64,000 bases of DNA from Prolixibacteraceae bacterium (GCA_003506435.1 DOAQ01000036.1:1-64000); one strand, 5' to 3'. Counted from the first letter of the stretch, positions 7,168 through 17,253 are shown. Translations and numbers: made by a program. Notes: generated from the letters alone by a model not told the origin.

Positions 7168-10100
7168 TCTTCTTTCTCTTTTTCTTTAATGCCAAAAGTA
7201 TTTTTCACACCGCTAAAAATGCTTTTCCACCAAAAGTTCAGGATTGAGCGGCTGGGGTCGCGCTGATAAGTGATGTCGTCGGGAAGCAGGATTTTTCCCC
7301 GCGGGTTCTTCGATTTTATCAGCAGGTTATTGGCCATGAAACTTGAAAATTTCGATTTCTTTGTGAAGCCGTCTTTTATTTCAAGAATGGAAATATTCAG
7401 GTCGTCGTATGCAAATTTCAGTTTGCCTTTTGCCTGCTCGTTGTTGCCGGTAAAATGAAATTCAAATTTTTCGAGCGTCCCGGTGTTTATTTCCATCAGG
7501 GCGGCCGGTTTGGTCATCGGGTTCACAATGTTCATCGGGCAGGCGGCAATGTTCCCCTGCACTTCGAATGCATTCAGTGGCGAGTTCATATCAAAAATTA
7601 CCTGCGCTGTGATAGCCGGGTCATCCATGAAATTCCCGCTTACATCGAGTTGCGTTTTTCCTGAATTTCCGGTTAAATACGGAATATTGGTAAACGGTTT
7701 CAGGCGGGCGTTCACATTTTTGAAATCGACCCGTCCGGCTTGCGGCGATTCTTCGATTTGTTCGGCATACGAAATGTTTGCGTTGCTCAGTTCCAGCGAG
7801 TCAAAATAAAATCTCAGGTCAAAATCACGGATCAAATCCTGGGGTATCGGGGGGCGTTGTTTGTCGTTGAAGGCAATTCGTTTGTCGCGGTAAACATCCA
7901 GGTTTAGTCCGTTGAACTGCAACCGTTTCCCAACCAGTTCCCGTTTTTCGAACCAGCGCTGCAAGTCCATTTTCTCGAAACGTATTTCCTGAAGCCCGCC
8001 TTCAAAATAGTCGGTCTGGTGACCAACTATTTGGGCAAAACGCTCTTTCGGGTATTGCGGTTCCAGATGGATGCCGCTAATGACAAACTGGTTGTCGGTA
8101 GATGAAAAGCCGATCCGGTCGAATTGAAATTTGTATAATTTCTCCTTGTCGTAACGGGTTACATTGTTGAAACTGAATGCAAACTGGTCGGATGATAAAA
8201 ACCGGTGATCTTTGTTTTTATCGACTTTAAAACCGTTCAGATTCAGATCAACACCCCGTTGCCCGTACGTTTTTTCCTTTGTGTGAAACTGGAAAGAAGC
8301 ATCTTCGAGGCTCAACCGTTTGGTTGAAAATATATCCGCAAAATCTTCAAAATAGGGGTAAAGATCGACTGTGTAGGGATTGAATTGACTTGAATCGGCA
8401 ATGTTTTTATAGAACGTAATTTCAGGTTTCGACAAAGTAATCTGCTCAAAATAATATTGATTTTTTGTGTACGCTAAATCGATATCAAAGGAATTCAGGT
8501 TTATTTCCGGCACTTTCAGCCGGTATTGGTTTTTTGTTGCATCTGTTTTTTTCGGGGCAATACTCAGGTTTTGTATGCTGATTTTTTTCGAATTCGTAGA
8601 ATAATCAATACTTCCCAGTCCGATGCGTTGGTTTTTCCCGATGGGTTCGAGCCAAAGTTTTTCCACCCAGGTAGTAAATATTCCTGAAGTTACCTTGCTC
8701 GTTTTCTCCGATCTCTCGTTTTCAATTTTCAGATTGCTGGTTTGCATCCCGATAAGTCCTCCCATGTATTGCTGGTACCGGGAGTCATCCTCTTTCAAAA
8801 GTTGCAATTTTCCTTCATCCAGTTGAAAATCCCGAATCGATATTTCCCTGATTTCATCGGGGAGCAGCAAACTGAATTCCTTGAAATCGAAATTTCTTTT
8901 TTCATCGTTCACCTTATACAGTTTAATATCGGGAGCGCTGATTGTAAATTTCTGTGCCGACAATTTTTCATCGAAATAAATCCCCAGAAGATCGACGCCT
9001 GACAGGGAAACTGAAGGAATAGAAATGTGAATATTCCAGGGAAGTTTCTTGTAATCAGGATTGGTGATGTCGGGATATAAAATGGCATCTTTTACATACA
9101 CATGCGAATCGAAAGTTGACAAACCGATTTCGCCTGCCTGTAAATAATGAACTTTGTCGGAAAGCCGGAACAGGTATTTCTGTATTTTCAAGTCAATATT
9201 TTCTGAAAACAGGAGTTTGCGCTGGCCGATCTCGTCCTTGTTCAGCCTGAATTTATCAAGAATTAAGTTGAATTGATTATCGAACCCGATGGTTTTTCCT
9301 TTTCGGTCGTGGCTGGTTAGTTTCAGTTTTCCATCTTTTGCCTCGATCTGCCGGATGTCAACATCGTTGATGTAATTCGACAAAAGCCTGTAAAACTCAT
9401 CAATTCCGGGGCCCGTTTCATTTTTGACTTTCAGGTTTGCAAAACTTTCGAAGTTTATTTCCGGCTCGGCAATCCGGATGTTGCCAATAGTAAGTTTTTT
9501 ATTGAAAAATGCCTGATGAATGTCGGTATTCAGAAAATACAGGTACGGGATTTTCACTTCGTACAGTTCCGAATTTCCGTATTTTCTCAGCAGCGCTTCG
9601 GTGTTTTCGCGGGAAACCGGGTATAGGTGCAATCGTTCGGCCGACGCGCTTTTCTTTGAACTCGATATATTGATTTTTCCAATGGTCATGCGGTGTAACT
9701 GATCGACGAGCTTCATTTCGTAGTCCGAAAAAACAAGGTCGATGTTGGAGGCAAAAAACAGTTTATTCGATCTTGCGGTGCTCACCGAATCGAGCGCAAA
9801 ATCGGTCAGTTGAAAGTCGATGCCCGACTGAATATATCCGGTTCGCTCTCTGTCGGAAAGGTTATTTACCAACAGCTTTCCGTTTTCAAGCGTAATCAGG
9901 CTTGCATAAATACCCCGGAAATAATCCGAGATCATCTCGTACACAAGGCTCGACGATTTTTTCGTTTTTTCCTGTTCTGCATCGTACCGGGTGATGGTGG
10001 TAACGGGCTTGTATAATTCAACTCCGCCGATTGGTAATTTTCTGGAATGAAATGCCTGTTTTAGGTCGGCATCTCTGATTTTCAGACTGTCGCAATCAAC

Positions 10101-11462
10101 CTGAATGGCAATCTTTTTATCCCGCTTTATTATGGGTTCCGAAATTGGCCGTACCTGTGCATGGTAAATCCGTACAAATTCGTTGTCGGTACTGGCCAGT
10201 AATTTACCGATGCTCAGTTGGTGATAATTATCGCCCAGCGTGATTTTATAATCATTCACCGCAAGCGATAATCCGTCGGAATAAAATATTTTTTCTGCAT
10301 TGTTGATCGACACGGAATCGAGGTAAAAGTTCTCAAGTTTGAGTTTCATTTGCCCCATTTCCTGTTGAAGGAAATTGCCGTTTTTAAAATTGAAAAGCTT
10401 CAGACGGGCGTCGTTCAATATGAAATGACTGATGGCAACACTTTTGAAATCGGCTCCGATCAGTTCGTATAAATCGAAATTCGAAATGTGTTCCAACGTT
10501 ATTTTTTCTGATTTGTGTTTCGAATAGAATTCAATTTCTGCCTGATCGAGGAACAGTGAGTCAATACGGATTGAATCGGAAGTGTAAAATTCGTGGATAT
10601 ATTCGCTTGCCAGTTTCAGGAACGGAACCTTCACAAGGTATTTGTTTTTCTGATCAGAAGCGTTTTCAAGCGGCTGAAGAACGACATTCTTTCCGGTGAT
10701 ATGCGCTTTTTTCAGAGAATAATATAGTTCGTCGGCGCTTACAATGTGCAGACTGTCGCTCAGGTTCTTTTTGTAATCCAATATCCGGATGAACACGTCA
10801 TCGGCATCAAACAGGCGGTCGGGGTCGGGCAAGAGCAGCGAATCGGTATAAAAGTTTTTTACCCCGATGGTTATTTGCCCTGTGTTGGAGACTTTTCCAG
10901 CCTGTCCCAGCAAATTGTACGAATTGTAATTGGCATCGGTCAGCTCAATGTTTTTGATCCGGATTGAATGAAGTCTTTTCCGTAGCAATGGTTCCAGTTC
11001 TTTAAAAAGAGTATTGATATTTCTTTCGGGCAGGTATTCGGTAAGCGACGGACCGCTAACCCGAAGGTCGGGCGCCTGAATTTCAAACTTTCCGATGATG
11101 AGTTTTTTCAGCAGGAAAAGATTTATAACTCCGATGTTTTTGATGTTTACTTTCGGCGAAGAAAATGAAAAATATACTTTTTGTGTTTTTGTTGAATCGG
11201 ATTGGCTGGTTGCAGGAGAAACAGGTTGAAGTTTTACGTTTTCAATGGTAAAACCCCAATGGATGAGGCTCAGCCTGATTTCGTCGAATTGCAGATTGTA
11301 GGTTCCCCCGGTTTTTTCGGCAACCCACCCGGAAAGGTTGTTGTTGATGTATTTCGGGGCTTTTATATAAATGAAAATACCGGATGCAAGTAGTAAAACG
11401 AGAAGGCAAAGCAATGACCATCCGGTGATTATTTTTATTCTATGGATGATTTTGTTTGCCAT
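7164..11462 (-). CDS. AsmA-like giant envelope protein with repeated beta modules
   Basis: A 1432-residue protein with one N-terminal membrane anchor (about residues 13-33) and a long, beta-rich, otherwise soluble chain. A recurring module is visible: a strand pair like IGKFEIQAPDLRV, a linker, then a pair like LITLENGKLLVNN. Copies lie near residues 121-175, 298-358, 476-535, 656-718, 836-890 and 1004-1065. The C-terminal part (about 1290-1400; FMDDPAITAQVIFDMNSPLN, CPMNIVNPMTKPAALMEI) resembles AsmA/DUF748 proteins. AsmA-like proteins form hydrophobic grooves that move lipids across the periplasm; that role is inferred. It appears monocistronic, with a candidate promoter at 11578-11585. Confidence 0.8.
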   Translation of the reverse strand: MANKIIHRIKIITGWSLLCLLVLLLASGIFIYIKAPKYINNNLSGWVAEKTGGTYNLQFDEIRLSLIHWGFTIENVKLQPVSPATSQSDSTKTQKVYFSFSSPKVNIKNIGVINLFLLKKLIIGKFEIQAPDLRVSGPSLTEYLPERNINTLFKELEPLLRKRLHSIRIKNIELTDANYNSYNLLGQAGKVSNTGQITIGVKNFYTDSLLLPDPDRLFDADDVFIRILDYKKNLSDSLHIVSADELYYSLKKAHITGKNVVLQPLENASDQKNKYLVKVPFLKLASEYIHEFYTSDSIRIDSLFLDQAEIEFYSKHKSEKITLEHISNFDLYELIGADFKSVAISHFILNDARLKLFNFKNGNFLQQEMGQMKLKLENFYLDSVSINNAEKIFYSDGLSLAVNDYKITLGDNYHQLSIGKLLASTDNEFVRIYHAQVRPISEPIIKRDKKIAIQVDCDSLKIRDADLKQAFHSRKLPIGGVELYKPVTTITRYDAEQEKTKKSSSLVYEMISDYFRGIYASLITLENGKLLVNNLSDRERTGYIQSGIDFQLTDFALDSVSTARSNKLFFASNIDLVFSDYEMKLVDQLHRMTIGKINISSSKKSASAERLHLYPVSRENTEALLRKYGNSELYEVKIPYLYFLNTDIHQAFFNKKLTIGNIRIAEPEINFESFANLKVKNETGPGIDEFYRLLSNYINDVDIRQIEAKDGKLKLTSHDRKGKTIGFDNQFNLILDKFRLNKDEIGQRKLLFSENIDLKIQKYLFRLSDKVHYLQAGEIGLSTFDSHVYVKDAILYPDITNPDYKKLPWNIHISIPSVSLSGVDLLGIYFDEKLSAQKFTISAPDIKLYKVNDEKRNFDFKEFSLLLPDEIREISIRDFQLDEGKLQLLKEDDSRYQQYMGGLIGMQTSNLKIENERSEKTSKVTSGIFTTWVEKLWLEPIGKNQRIGLGSIDYSTNSKKISIQNLSIAPKKTDATKNQYRLKVPEINLNSFDIDLAYTKNQYYFEQITLSKPEITFYKNIADSSQFNPYTVDLYPYFEDFADIFSTKRLSLEDASFQFHTKEKTYGQRGVDLNLNGFKVDKNKDHRFLSSDQFAFSFNNVTRYDKEKLYKFQFDRIGFSSTDNQFVISGIHLEPQYPKERFAQIVGHQTDYFEGGLQEIRFEKMDLQRWFEKRELVGKRLQFNGLNLDVYRDKRIAFNDKQRPPIPQDLIRDFDLRFYFDSLELSNANISYAEQIEESPQAGRVDFKNVNARLKPFTNIPYLTGNSGKTQLDVSGNFMDDPAITAQVIFDMNSPLNAFEVQGNIAACPMNIVNPMTKPAALMEINTGTLEKFEFHFTGNNEQAKGKLKFAYDDLNISILEIKDGFTKKSKFSSFMANNLLIKSKNPRGKILLPDDITYQRDPSRSILNFWWKSIFSGVKNTFGIKEKEKED

Positions 11463-11577
11463 ATTTTATTTTATTCCGTTTCCTGTCGTTTTCAATTCTT
11501 TGTTTTAACGTCTGTTATCTTTTGTCTTTCGGTCTGTCATAGATAGTGATAAATTTTGTGAAAAAAAGTTGCTTTCG

Positions 11578-11585
11578 CAAAAATA
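11578..11585 (-). promoter_or_regulatory. Candidate -7 box for the AsmA-like gene
   Basis: The minus strand reads TATTTTTG. The leader to the start codon would be about 110 bases. The box borders the inverted-repeat element at 11593-11711, so that element may supply or separate upstream promoter sequence. Confidence 0.35.
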
Positions 11586-11592
11586 AAGATGG

Positions 11593-11711
11593 CTATTCAA
11601 AAACTCCGTGAAACTCTGTGTTTTTTTACTCTGCGGCGCTTTGTGGTAAAATAGTAGTAATTTAACCACAGAAAATCAGAGTTGTTCACAGATTCACACG
11701 GAGTTGAATAG
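11593..11711. repeat. MITE-like imperfect inverted repeat
   Basis: The left arm begins CTATTCAAAAACTCCGTG and continues through ACTCTGTG to TTTGTGGTAAA. The right arm is its imperfect reverse complement: TTTAACCACAGA, CACAGATT, CACGGAGTTGAATAG. The short words CCACAGA and CACGGAG are typical of non-coding dispersed repeats seen in many environmental bacteria. No reading frame is inside. It occupies most of the 295-base gap between the AsmA-like and rocD genes. Confidence 0.65.
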
Positions 11712-11757
11712 TGAAGTAATCTACTTTTAAACAGCCTCAGTTCATCGGCGGGTATTA

Positions 11758-12981
11758 TTAAAAGCCAAATTCCAGAAATGTTTTTTTGATGAGTCCGATG
11801 GCATCTGTCATTTGTTCCCTGCTAATTACCAGCGGAGGTGTGAACCGGATGATGTGTTCGTGGGTCGGCTTGGCGAGAATTCCGTTTTCTTTCATTGCCA
11901 GGCAAACATCCCATGCCGTTTTGCCCTTGATGGATTTTATCGCGATAGCATTCAGTAAACCTTTTCCGCGAACAATCTCGATCATTTCCGATTTTACAGT
12001 TCTCATTTCGCTACGGAAATATTCGCCCATCACCATCGAGTTTTCAGTAAGTTTTTCGTTAAGCAGAACATCAATTGCAGCCATTGAAACACGTGCAGCA
12101 ATCGGGTTACCTCCATACGTAGAGCCGTGTTCGCCCGGTTTGATGGTCAGCATGATTTCATCGTCGGCCAATACGCACGACACCGGGTACATACCGCCCG
12201 AAGCGGCTTTCCCGAGAATGAGCAGGTCGGGACGCACATCTTCATAGTCGCAGGCGAGGAATTTTCCGGTACGTCCGAAGCCAGTCTGCACTTCGTCGGC
12301 AGCAAACAGCACATTGTATTTTTTGCACAGTTCCCATGCTTTGCGCAGGAAGCCGTCTTCTGGAATATAGACCCCGGCTTCAGCCTGGATGGGTTCAACC
12401 AGGAACCCGGCCACATTTTTATCCTGAAACGCTTCCTCAAGCGCTGCCAGATCGTTGTACGGAATATTCACAAATCCCGGTGTGTAAGGGCCATAATGGT
12501 TGTATGCGTCCGGGTCCGACGACATGGAAATGATAGTGATAGTGCGACCATGGAAATTGCCGTTGCAAACCACAATCTTTGCTTCGTTTTTCGGAACACC
12601 TTTCACCTTGTAAGCCCATTTGCGGATGAGTTTCAGTGCGGTTTCATCCGCTTCGGCTCCCGAATTCATGGGCAACATTTTGTCGTAACCAAACAGTTTG
12701 GTCATATATTCTTCCCACTCTCCCAATACATTGTTGTAATAGGCGCGTGAAGTTAATGCCAGTTTTTGCGCCTGTTCGGTGAGGGTCGCCACAATTTTAG
12801 GATGGCAGTGTCCTTGGTTGACAGCCGAATAGGCCGCCAGAAAGTCGTAGTATTTTTTCCCTTCAACGTCCCATACAAAAACGCCTTCGCCGCGTTCGAG
12901 CACAACGGGTAGCGGGTGATAGTTATGAGCCCCGAAACGATCTTCGCGGGCCATGTAATCCTGAGCAGATAATTTACCCAT
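11758..12981 (-). CDS. rocD: Ornithine--oxo-acid aminotransferase
   Basis: A PLP enzyme that converts ornithine and 2-oxoglutarate to glutamate semialdehyde and glutamate, linking arginine, ornithine and proline metabolism. The 407 residues match the family. The class III aminotransferase signature is complete: NSGAEADETALKLIR at 106-120, Asp229 in FAADEVQTGFGRTGK that pairs with the cofactor ring nitrogen, and the Schiff-base lysine Lys258 in LILGKAASGGMYPV. Acetylornithine aminotransferase is the main alternative, but the N-terminal region (YHPLPVVLERGEGVFVWDVEG) fits RocD. It stands alone. Confidence 0.92.
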   Translation of the reverse strand: MGKLSAQDYMAREDRFGAHNYHPLPVVLERGEGVFVWDVEGKKYYDFLAAYSAVNQGHCHPKIVATLTEQAQKLALTSRAYYNNVLGEWEEYMTKLFGYDKMLPMNSGAEADETALKLIRKWAYKVKGVPKNEAKIVVCNGNFHGRTITIISMSSDPDAYNHYGPYTPGFVNIPYNDLAALEEAFQDKNVAGFLVEPIQAEAGVYIPEDGFLRKAWELCKKYNVLFAADEVQTGFGRTGKFLACDYEDVRPDLLILGKAASGGMYPVSCVLADDEIMLTIKPGEHGSTYGGNPIAARVSMAAIDVLLNEKLTENSMVMGEYFRSEMRTVKSEMIEIVRGKGLLNAIAIKSIKGKTAWDVCLAMKENGILAKPTHEHIIRFTPPLVISREQMTDAIGLIKKTFLEFGF

Positions 12982-13163
12982 AACAACTTGATTTAAGTTT
13001 ATCTTATTTTATTACAGAATTAACAAGAATTTGTCCGATTTCAAAGAAGATTCATCTGTTACATAAAATCAAAAGAAAAGTATTGAAACTATTTGAATTT
13101 ACATATTCTCTGTGAGGTTTTCAATTCAAAGTTATTCTGAAACTATTTTACTTATTTTTCTGC

Positions 13164-13171
13164 TATATTTG
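13164..13171 (+). promoter_or_regulatory. Candidate -7 box for the sensor kinase
   Basis: TATATTTG, an exact TAnnTTTG match, lies 30 bases before the ATG at 13201. Confidence 0.45.
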
Positions 13172-13200
13172 AGCATATTATTGCGAAACGTATATCAGGG

Positions 13201-15117
13201 ATGAAAAAACTTTTGATTACCGTTGTATGCTTGTTGTTATTATCGAACCTGAACTTGTGTTTTTCACACAGAACTATTCCTGATAGTTTATTACAAAGAC
13301 TGGAACAGTGCAATAAGCCTGAGAAAACGGATGTTCTTCTGAAAATTGCTGATTTGCTCGTCGATTCGGCTCTTTTTTATAATAAGGCTAAAGATTACCT
13401 CAATCAGGCATATACATATTCCCTTGAATTGAACGATACCGTTCGTCAGATAAAAATTCTTAATTATTTTGGGTTAAATGAATTTACAGTTGGCAACTAC
13501 GAATTTGCAACTGATTATTATTACCGGTCACTTCATTTGGCTGAACAGGTTTCTGATTTGGGACTCATTGCAAAAGTAAACCACAATCTGGGAATGATTT
13601 ACGATGAGCTTGAGGAATACGACGATGCAATCGATTTTTACCAGCGTTCGCTCCAGTATGATGAAACACAAAAAGATACACTTGGCATTTTGCGGAGCTA
13701 CATAAACCTGTCGATCAGCTACCAGAATAAAAGCAATCTTGACGAAGCACAGCGATACTGTGATAAAGCCTATCAACTGGCCGTTTTAAAAAACGATTCT
13801 GTTTTGCTGGTTTCCATCATAAATAACCGGGGAACCATTGCTTACGATAAAAAGGACTACGACAAAAGCCTCGAATATTATGCCCGGGCGCTGAATTTAT
13901 ATACCGAACTGAATGATAAGGATGGAATTGCAACTTCCTATAATAACCTGGGCCTGACTTATCTTGATAAAAAGGATTATCCGAAAGCCAAAGATTACTT
14001 TCTAAAAGCATTAAAACTTGCTGAAGAACTAAACTTGTATGATTTCACGGGTGACATTTACAGTAACCTGAAATTTTATTTTGAAGAAACCGGAGATTTT
14101 AAAAAGGCGCTTTATTACTACGAAAAATTCAATGAGGTATCTGATAGTCTGATCGGTGAGAAAAAGAATAAACAGATCAGGCAATTGCAGGCCAGGTTCG
14201 AAACCGAGAAAAAACAAAATCAAATACTTCAACTGGAGCAAAAAACGAGTAAACAACAGGTCGTAATTAAGAATGCCAGAATGGTTCAGATTTACCTGAT
14301 ATTGATTACATCTGTGGTGATTGTTTTGCTAGTTATCATGTTGTATTTGTTTCGGAATAAGAGGAAGTTGATTGTTGAACTTGAGAAAAAAACTGTTGAG
14401 TTGAAAGAACTGAATGTTTCCAAAGATAAATTCTTTGCTATCATTGCCCATGACCTGAGAAACCCTTTTCATGCACTGTTTAGTTACACCAAGTTATTAA
14501 AAAACGGGTTGGATGAATTCACGAAGGAGGAAGTAACTCAAATATTAAACGACCTTCACGATGCAACAGATCAGGGGTTCAACTTATTGCAGAACCTGCT
14601 TTTCTGGACTCGTTCACAGAGTAACCGGATACACGTTTTTCGGAGCGATTTCGATATGGAGTCGTTAATCGACGAAGTTCTGAATTTAGCCAGACCTACT
14701 TCAGCAAAAAAAGAACAGCAACTGGTTTCTGACATCCGGAGTAATTGTGTTGTAAATGCTGACAGAGATATGGTGGCGACCATTTTACGTAACCTGGTTT
14801 TTAATGCCATGAAGTTCTCCGGAAACGGAAAAACAATCCGGATTGAACTTGATTGTGTGAAATCGGAAGTATATATGAAGGTAATTGATAAAGGTGTTGG
14901 CATGGATGAAAAACAGATGGAGAAGCTTTTTGTTGTCGATGAACATGTTTCAACAGTCGGAACTTCGGGCGAACTGGGAAGCGGATTGGGCTTGATTCTT
15001 TGCAAGGATTTTGCCGCCAAAAACGGGGGACGTATCGAAGTGGAAAGCAATCCCGGTAAAGGTTCTGTATTTACGTTGATAATGCCTTGTGTAAAGTCTA
15101 TCGCCAAAAACGAATGA
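13201..15117 (+). CDS. TPR-repeat sensor histidine kinase
   Basis: A 638-residue membrane kinase. A signal peptide (1-22) is followed by about seven tetratricopeptide repeats (roughly 40-310), a coiled coil at 320-358 and one membrane helix at 362-384. Then comes a HisKA domain with phospho-acceptor His417 (FFAIIAHDLRNPF) and a HATPase domain with the N box (NLVFNAMKFSG), the G1 box (DKGVGMD) and the G2 box (GSGLGLILCKDF). There is no receiver domain and no neighbouring response regulator, so the partner is encoded elsewhere. The periplasmic TPR sensor arrangement is common in Bacteroidota. Its 3' end overlaps the convergent BatA-type gene by 20 bases. Confidence 0.93.
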   Translation: MKKLLITVVCLLLLSNLNLCFSHRTIPDSLLQRLEQCNKPEKTDVLLKIADLLVDSALFYNKAKDYLNQAYTYSLELNDTVRQIKILNYFGLNEFTVGNYEFATDYYYRSLHLAEQVSDLGLIAKVNHNLGMIYDELEEYDDAIDFYQRSLQYDETQKDTLGILRSYINLSISYQNKSNLDEAQRYCDKAYQLAVLKNDSVLLVSIINNRGTIAYDKKDYDKSLEYYARALNLYTELNDKDGIATSYNNLGLTYLDKKDYPKAKDYFLKALKLAEELNLYDFTGDIYSNLKFYFEETGDFKKALYYYEKFNEVSDSLIGEKKNKQIRQLQARFETEKKQNQILQLEQKTSKQQVVIKNARMVQIYLILITSVVIVLLVIMLYLFRNKRKLIVELEKKTVELKELNVSKDKFFAIIAHDLRNPFHALFSYTKLLKNGLDEFTKEEVTQILNDLHDATDQGFNLLQNLLFWTRSQSNRIHVFRSDFDMESLIDEVLNLARPTSAKKEQQLVSDIRSNCVVNADRDMVATILRNLVFNAMKFSGNGKTIRIELDCVKSEVYMKVIDKGVGMDEKQMEKLFVVDEHVSTVGTSGELGSGLGLILCKDFAAKNGGRIEVESNPGKGSVFTLIMPCVKSIAKNE

Positions 15118-17155
15118 TCAGCGTTTCTGCAAAAACAAAAAGTAAGGCAAGAATAAGAAAATACGGCCACAACTGTTTGCCGTTGTTCAAGTTCCGAAGC
15201 ATTTCCTGAAAATCTTGCCCGGTGTCGTCAATCAGTTTGAACTGATCCAATCCTTTTTCTGAAATCAATGCGCTAATTTCTTCTGCAGAATAAAATTCGG
15301 GTTCCGATTCGTCGCGTTTGTAGTTGTAGGCCACTGCCTCAACGGTTTCCGAGTTGTTCAGTAATTCGTAATGGCCTGCTGTCTGCACGAAGCTGCTCAG
15401 GTCGAGTTGCAGCATCCGGTCGCCGAGTGGTTTGGCAGGAGGTAAAAATTCGTCTGTTGTATTTCGTTTTCTGAAAACCAGTTGTTCGCTGCCCGTCTTC
15501 AATTTGTTGCGGTTGATCAACAGTCGGTTATGAAGTTCAATCGGGTAGGAGACGGGCTGTCCCGACAGGCTGTTCATAGCGATATTGTAGACTGAAGGCA
15601 CAAAAATGAGATGTTTCAGAAACGAACTGTTTTTTACATCGGCCGGAAATGCAAACGAATATAGTTTCCCGTTTCCCGAAGAATGGACTGTTAGCGCTGG
15701 TTGCCCGTTTCGCATCGTCATTAGCACTGTTTCAGCAATAGTATTCTTTTTTGTAAAGCTGAAAATATTCCTCAATGCGGGCAGATCGGCTTCATCATCT
15801 TTCTTTTTAAATACATTTCTGAAAAGAATGTCGTTGTAGTTAATTCCTGAAATATGAATTGACCCGGTGTCTTTTCCTGTAATTGTATTTGACTGCAATG
15901 CTGAAAATAGTTGATTGTACGAATTTATTTCCGCATCGTCCGCCGGAAATACAGCCATCGTACCTGCATTTTCAACAAAGCGGACCAGTTCGTCGGACAG
16001 GCCACTGCTTAAATTTTTAATATTCACCAGGAATATGCATTGTGTATTTTTTATCCGGCTAATCTGAAGGTTATTTACCTGCGCAGCTTCGTAATTCACA
16101 AATTCATCATCAGAAAACAAGGCCCGAAAATAGTCTGCTGACGGGTCGCCATCTTCGAAAATACCCAGCACATCGACTTTGTTTTTTACCTCATAAGCAA
16201 TAAAATAACTGTTGTCGTACATCAGCGGATAGTCGTCGAGTTCAACCATTCCACACTGAAACCCTGCGCTATTATTGGTAAATGTCATTTCTACAGTTTG
16301 TTCTTCCCCGGCGCCAATATTCAGGTTCGAAATGGCTTTCAGCGAATCGTTGATTTGCAGCCGGAGCGGAATATTTTGATAATCCTCGCCGGAAGAGTTT
16401 ACCACACCGACAAACAGTTTCTCTGTCTGGCTCATTCTTCTACCCGGAACCTCAAACCAGCACGAATCAATAAACAGGTTGTTTACTTTTCCCGAAGTAA
16501 AAGGCATCAGGTAGGTCCACACAGTGGTATCGGGTTTCAGATTGGTAAAGTCGTAATTATTTTTCTGAAAGTCGGACAATGCATAAAATGTCTTGTCGAA
16601 CCGTTTTCCGGTTTCATTCAGTTGCTGCCTTGCGAAATCCATTATCTGAGAGAAATTAACCGTGTTTGGACTTACTTTCAGTTCGCCCAGTTGAAGAGTT
16701 AGTTGCTCCTTGTCGAGCAGGTAGCGGTGTTGTGGCAGAAAATCGTTGGTGAGCAGCAGAAATTTGGTTCCCGGCCGGTACGAGGCCGCAATTTCAATGG
16801 CCTTGTTGCGGGCCTGTTCAAGCAAAATTCCTTTTTCTCCCTCCAGCCGCATGCTGAACGAGTTATCGATATACATGGCAACAGCCTGTCGGGCGCGCTG
16901 TTTACCCCTGTCGGTTAAAGGAATGTAGGGTTGGCTGAACGTAAAAACCAGAAAGCTGATGGCCAGAATCCGGAAGATCAGGATCAGTATTTGTTTGAGT
17001 TGTGATTTTTTACGTGCGTCCTTTTTCACCGCTTTCAGAAAATTTACATTGCTGAAATAAACGGTCTTGTACCGTTTAAAATTGAAAAAATGGATGATCA
17101 GCGGGATGCTGACTGCCAGCAATGCAAACAGAAAAAGCGGATACAGGAATTTCAT
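15098..17155 (-). CDS. BatA-type membrane protein with von Willebrand A region
   Basis: A 685-residue protein with the BatA N-terminus: a first helix at 4-22, the FFNFKRYKTVYFSNVNFLKAVK stretch, a second helix near 58-76, then a VWA-like domain starting AVAMYIDNSFSMRLEG (a MIDAS-type DxSxS, here DNSFS). A long beta-rich periplasmic part and a C-terminal helix (about 663-682) follow. The rest of the Bat operon (MoxR ATPase, BatB-E) is absent. It is last in a minus-strand series, 98 bases after the barrel protein gene, and may have its own promoter. The function of stand-alone BatA relatives is not established. Confidence 0.82.
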   Translation of the reverse strand: MKFLYPLFLFALLAVSIPLIIHFFNFKRYKTVYFSNVNFLKAVKKDARKKSQLKQILILIFRILAISFLVFTFSQPYIPLTDRGKQRARQAVAMYIDNSFSMRLEGEKGILLEQARNKAIEIAASYRPGTKFLLLTNDFLPQHRYLLDKEQLTLQLGELKVSPNTVNFSQIMDFARQQLNETGKRFDKTFYALSDFQKNNYDFTNLKPDTTVWTYLMPFTSGKVNNLFIDSCWFEVPGRRMSQTEKLFVGVVNSSGEDYQNIPLRLQINDSLKAISNLNIGAGEEQTVEMTFTNNSAGFQCGMVELDDYPLMYDNSYFIAYEVKNKVDVLGIFEDGDPSADYFRALFSDDEFVNYEAAQVNNLQISRIKNTQCIFLVNIKNLSSGLSDELVRFVENAGTMAVFPADDAEINSYNQLFSALQSNTITGKDTGSIHISGINYNDILFRNVFKKKDDEADLPALRNIFSFTKKNTIAETVLMTMRNGQPALTVHSSGNGKLYSFAFPADVKNSSFLKHLIFVPSVYNIAMNSLSGQPVSYPIELHNRLLINRNKLKTGSEQLVFRKRNTTDEFLPPAKPLGDRMLQLDLSSFVQTAGHYELLNNSETVEAVAYNYKRDESEPEFYSAEEISALISEKGLDQFKLIDDTGQDFQEMLRNLNNGKQLWPYFLILALLFVFAETLIIRFWR

Positions 17156-17174
17156 TTCGTTTTATTTTCAGGAA

Positions 17175-17182
17175 CAAAAATA
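17175..17182 (-). promoter_or_regulatory. Candidate -7 box for the BatA-type gene
   Basis: The minus strand reads TATTTTTG, 20 bases before the start codon, so the gene could be transcribed apart from the operon upstream. Confidence 0.35.
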
Positions 17183-17253
17183 ATTGATTCGCCCGAACAA
17201 TCGGGCAAGTGATAAAAAAAGCAGCAATTCGAACGATTCCTCCATTCCGTAAT

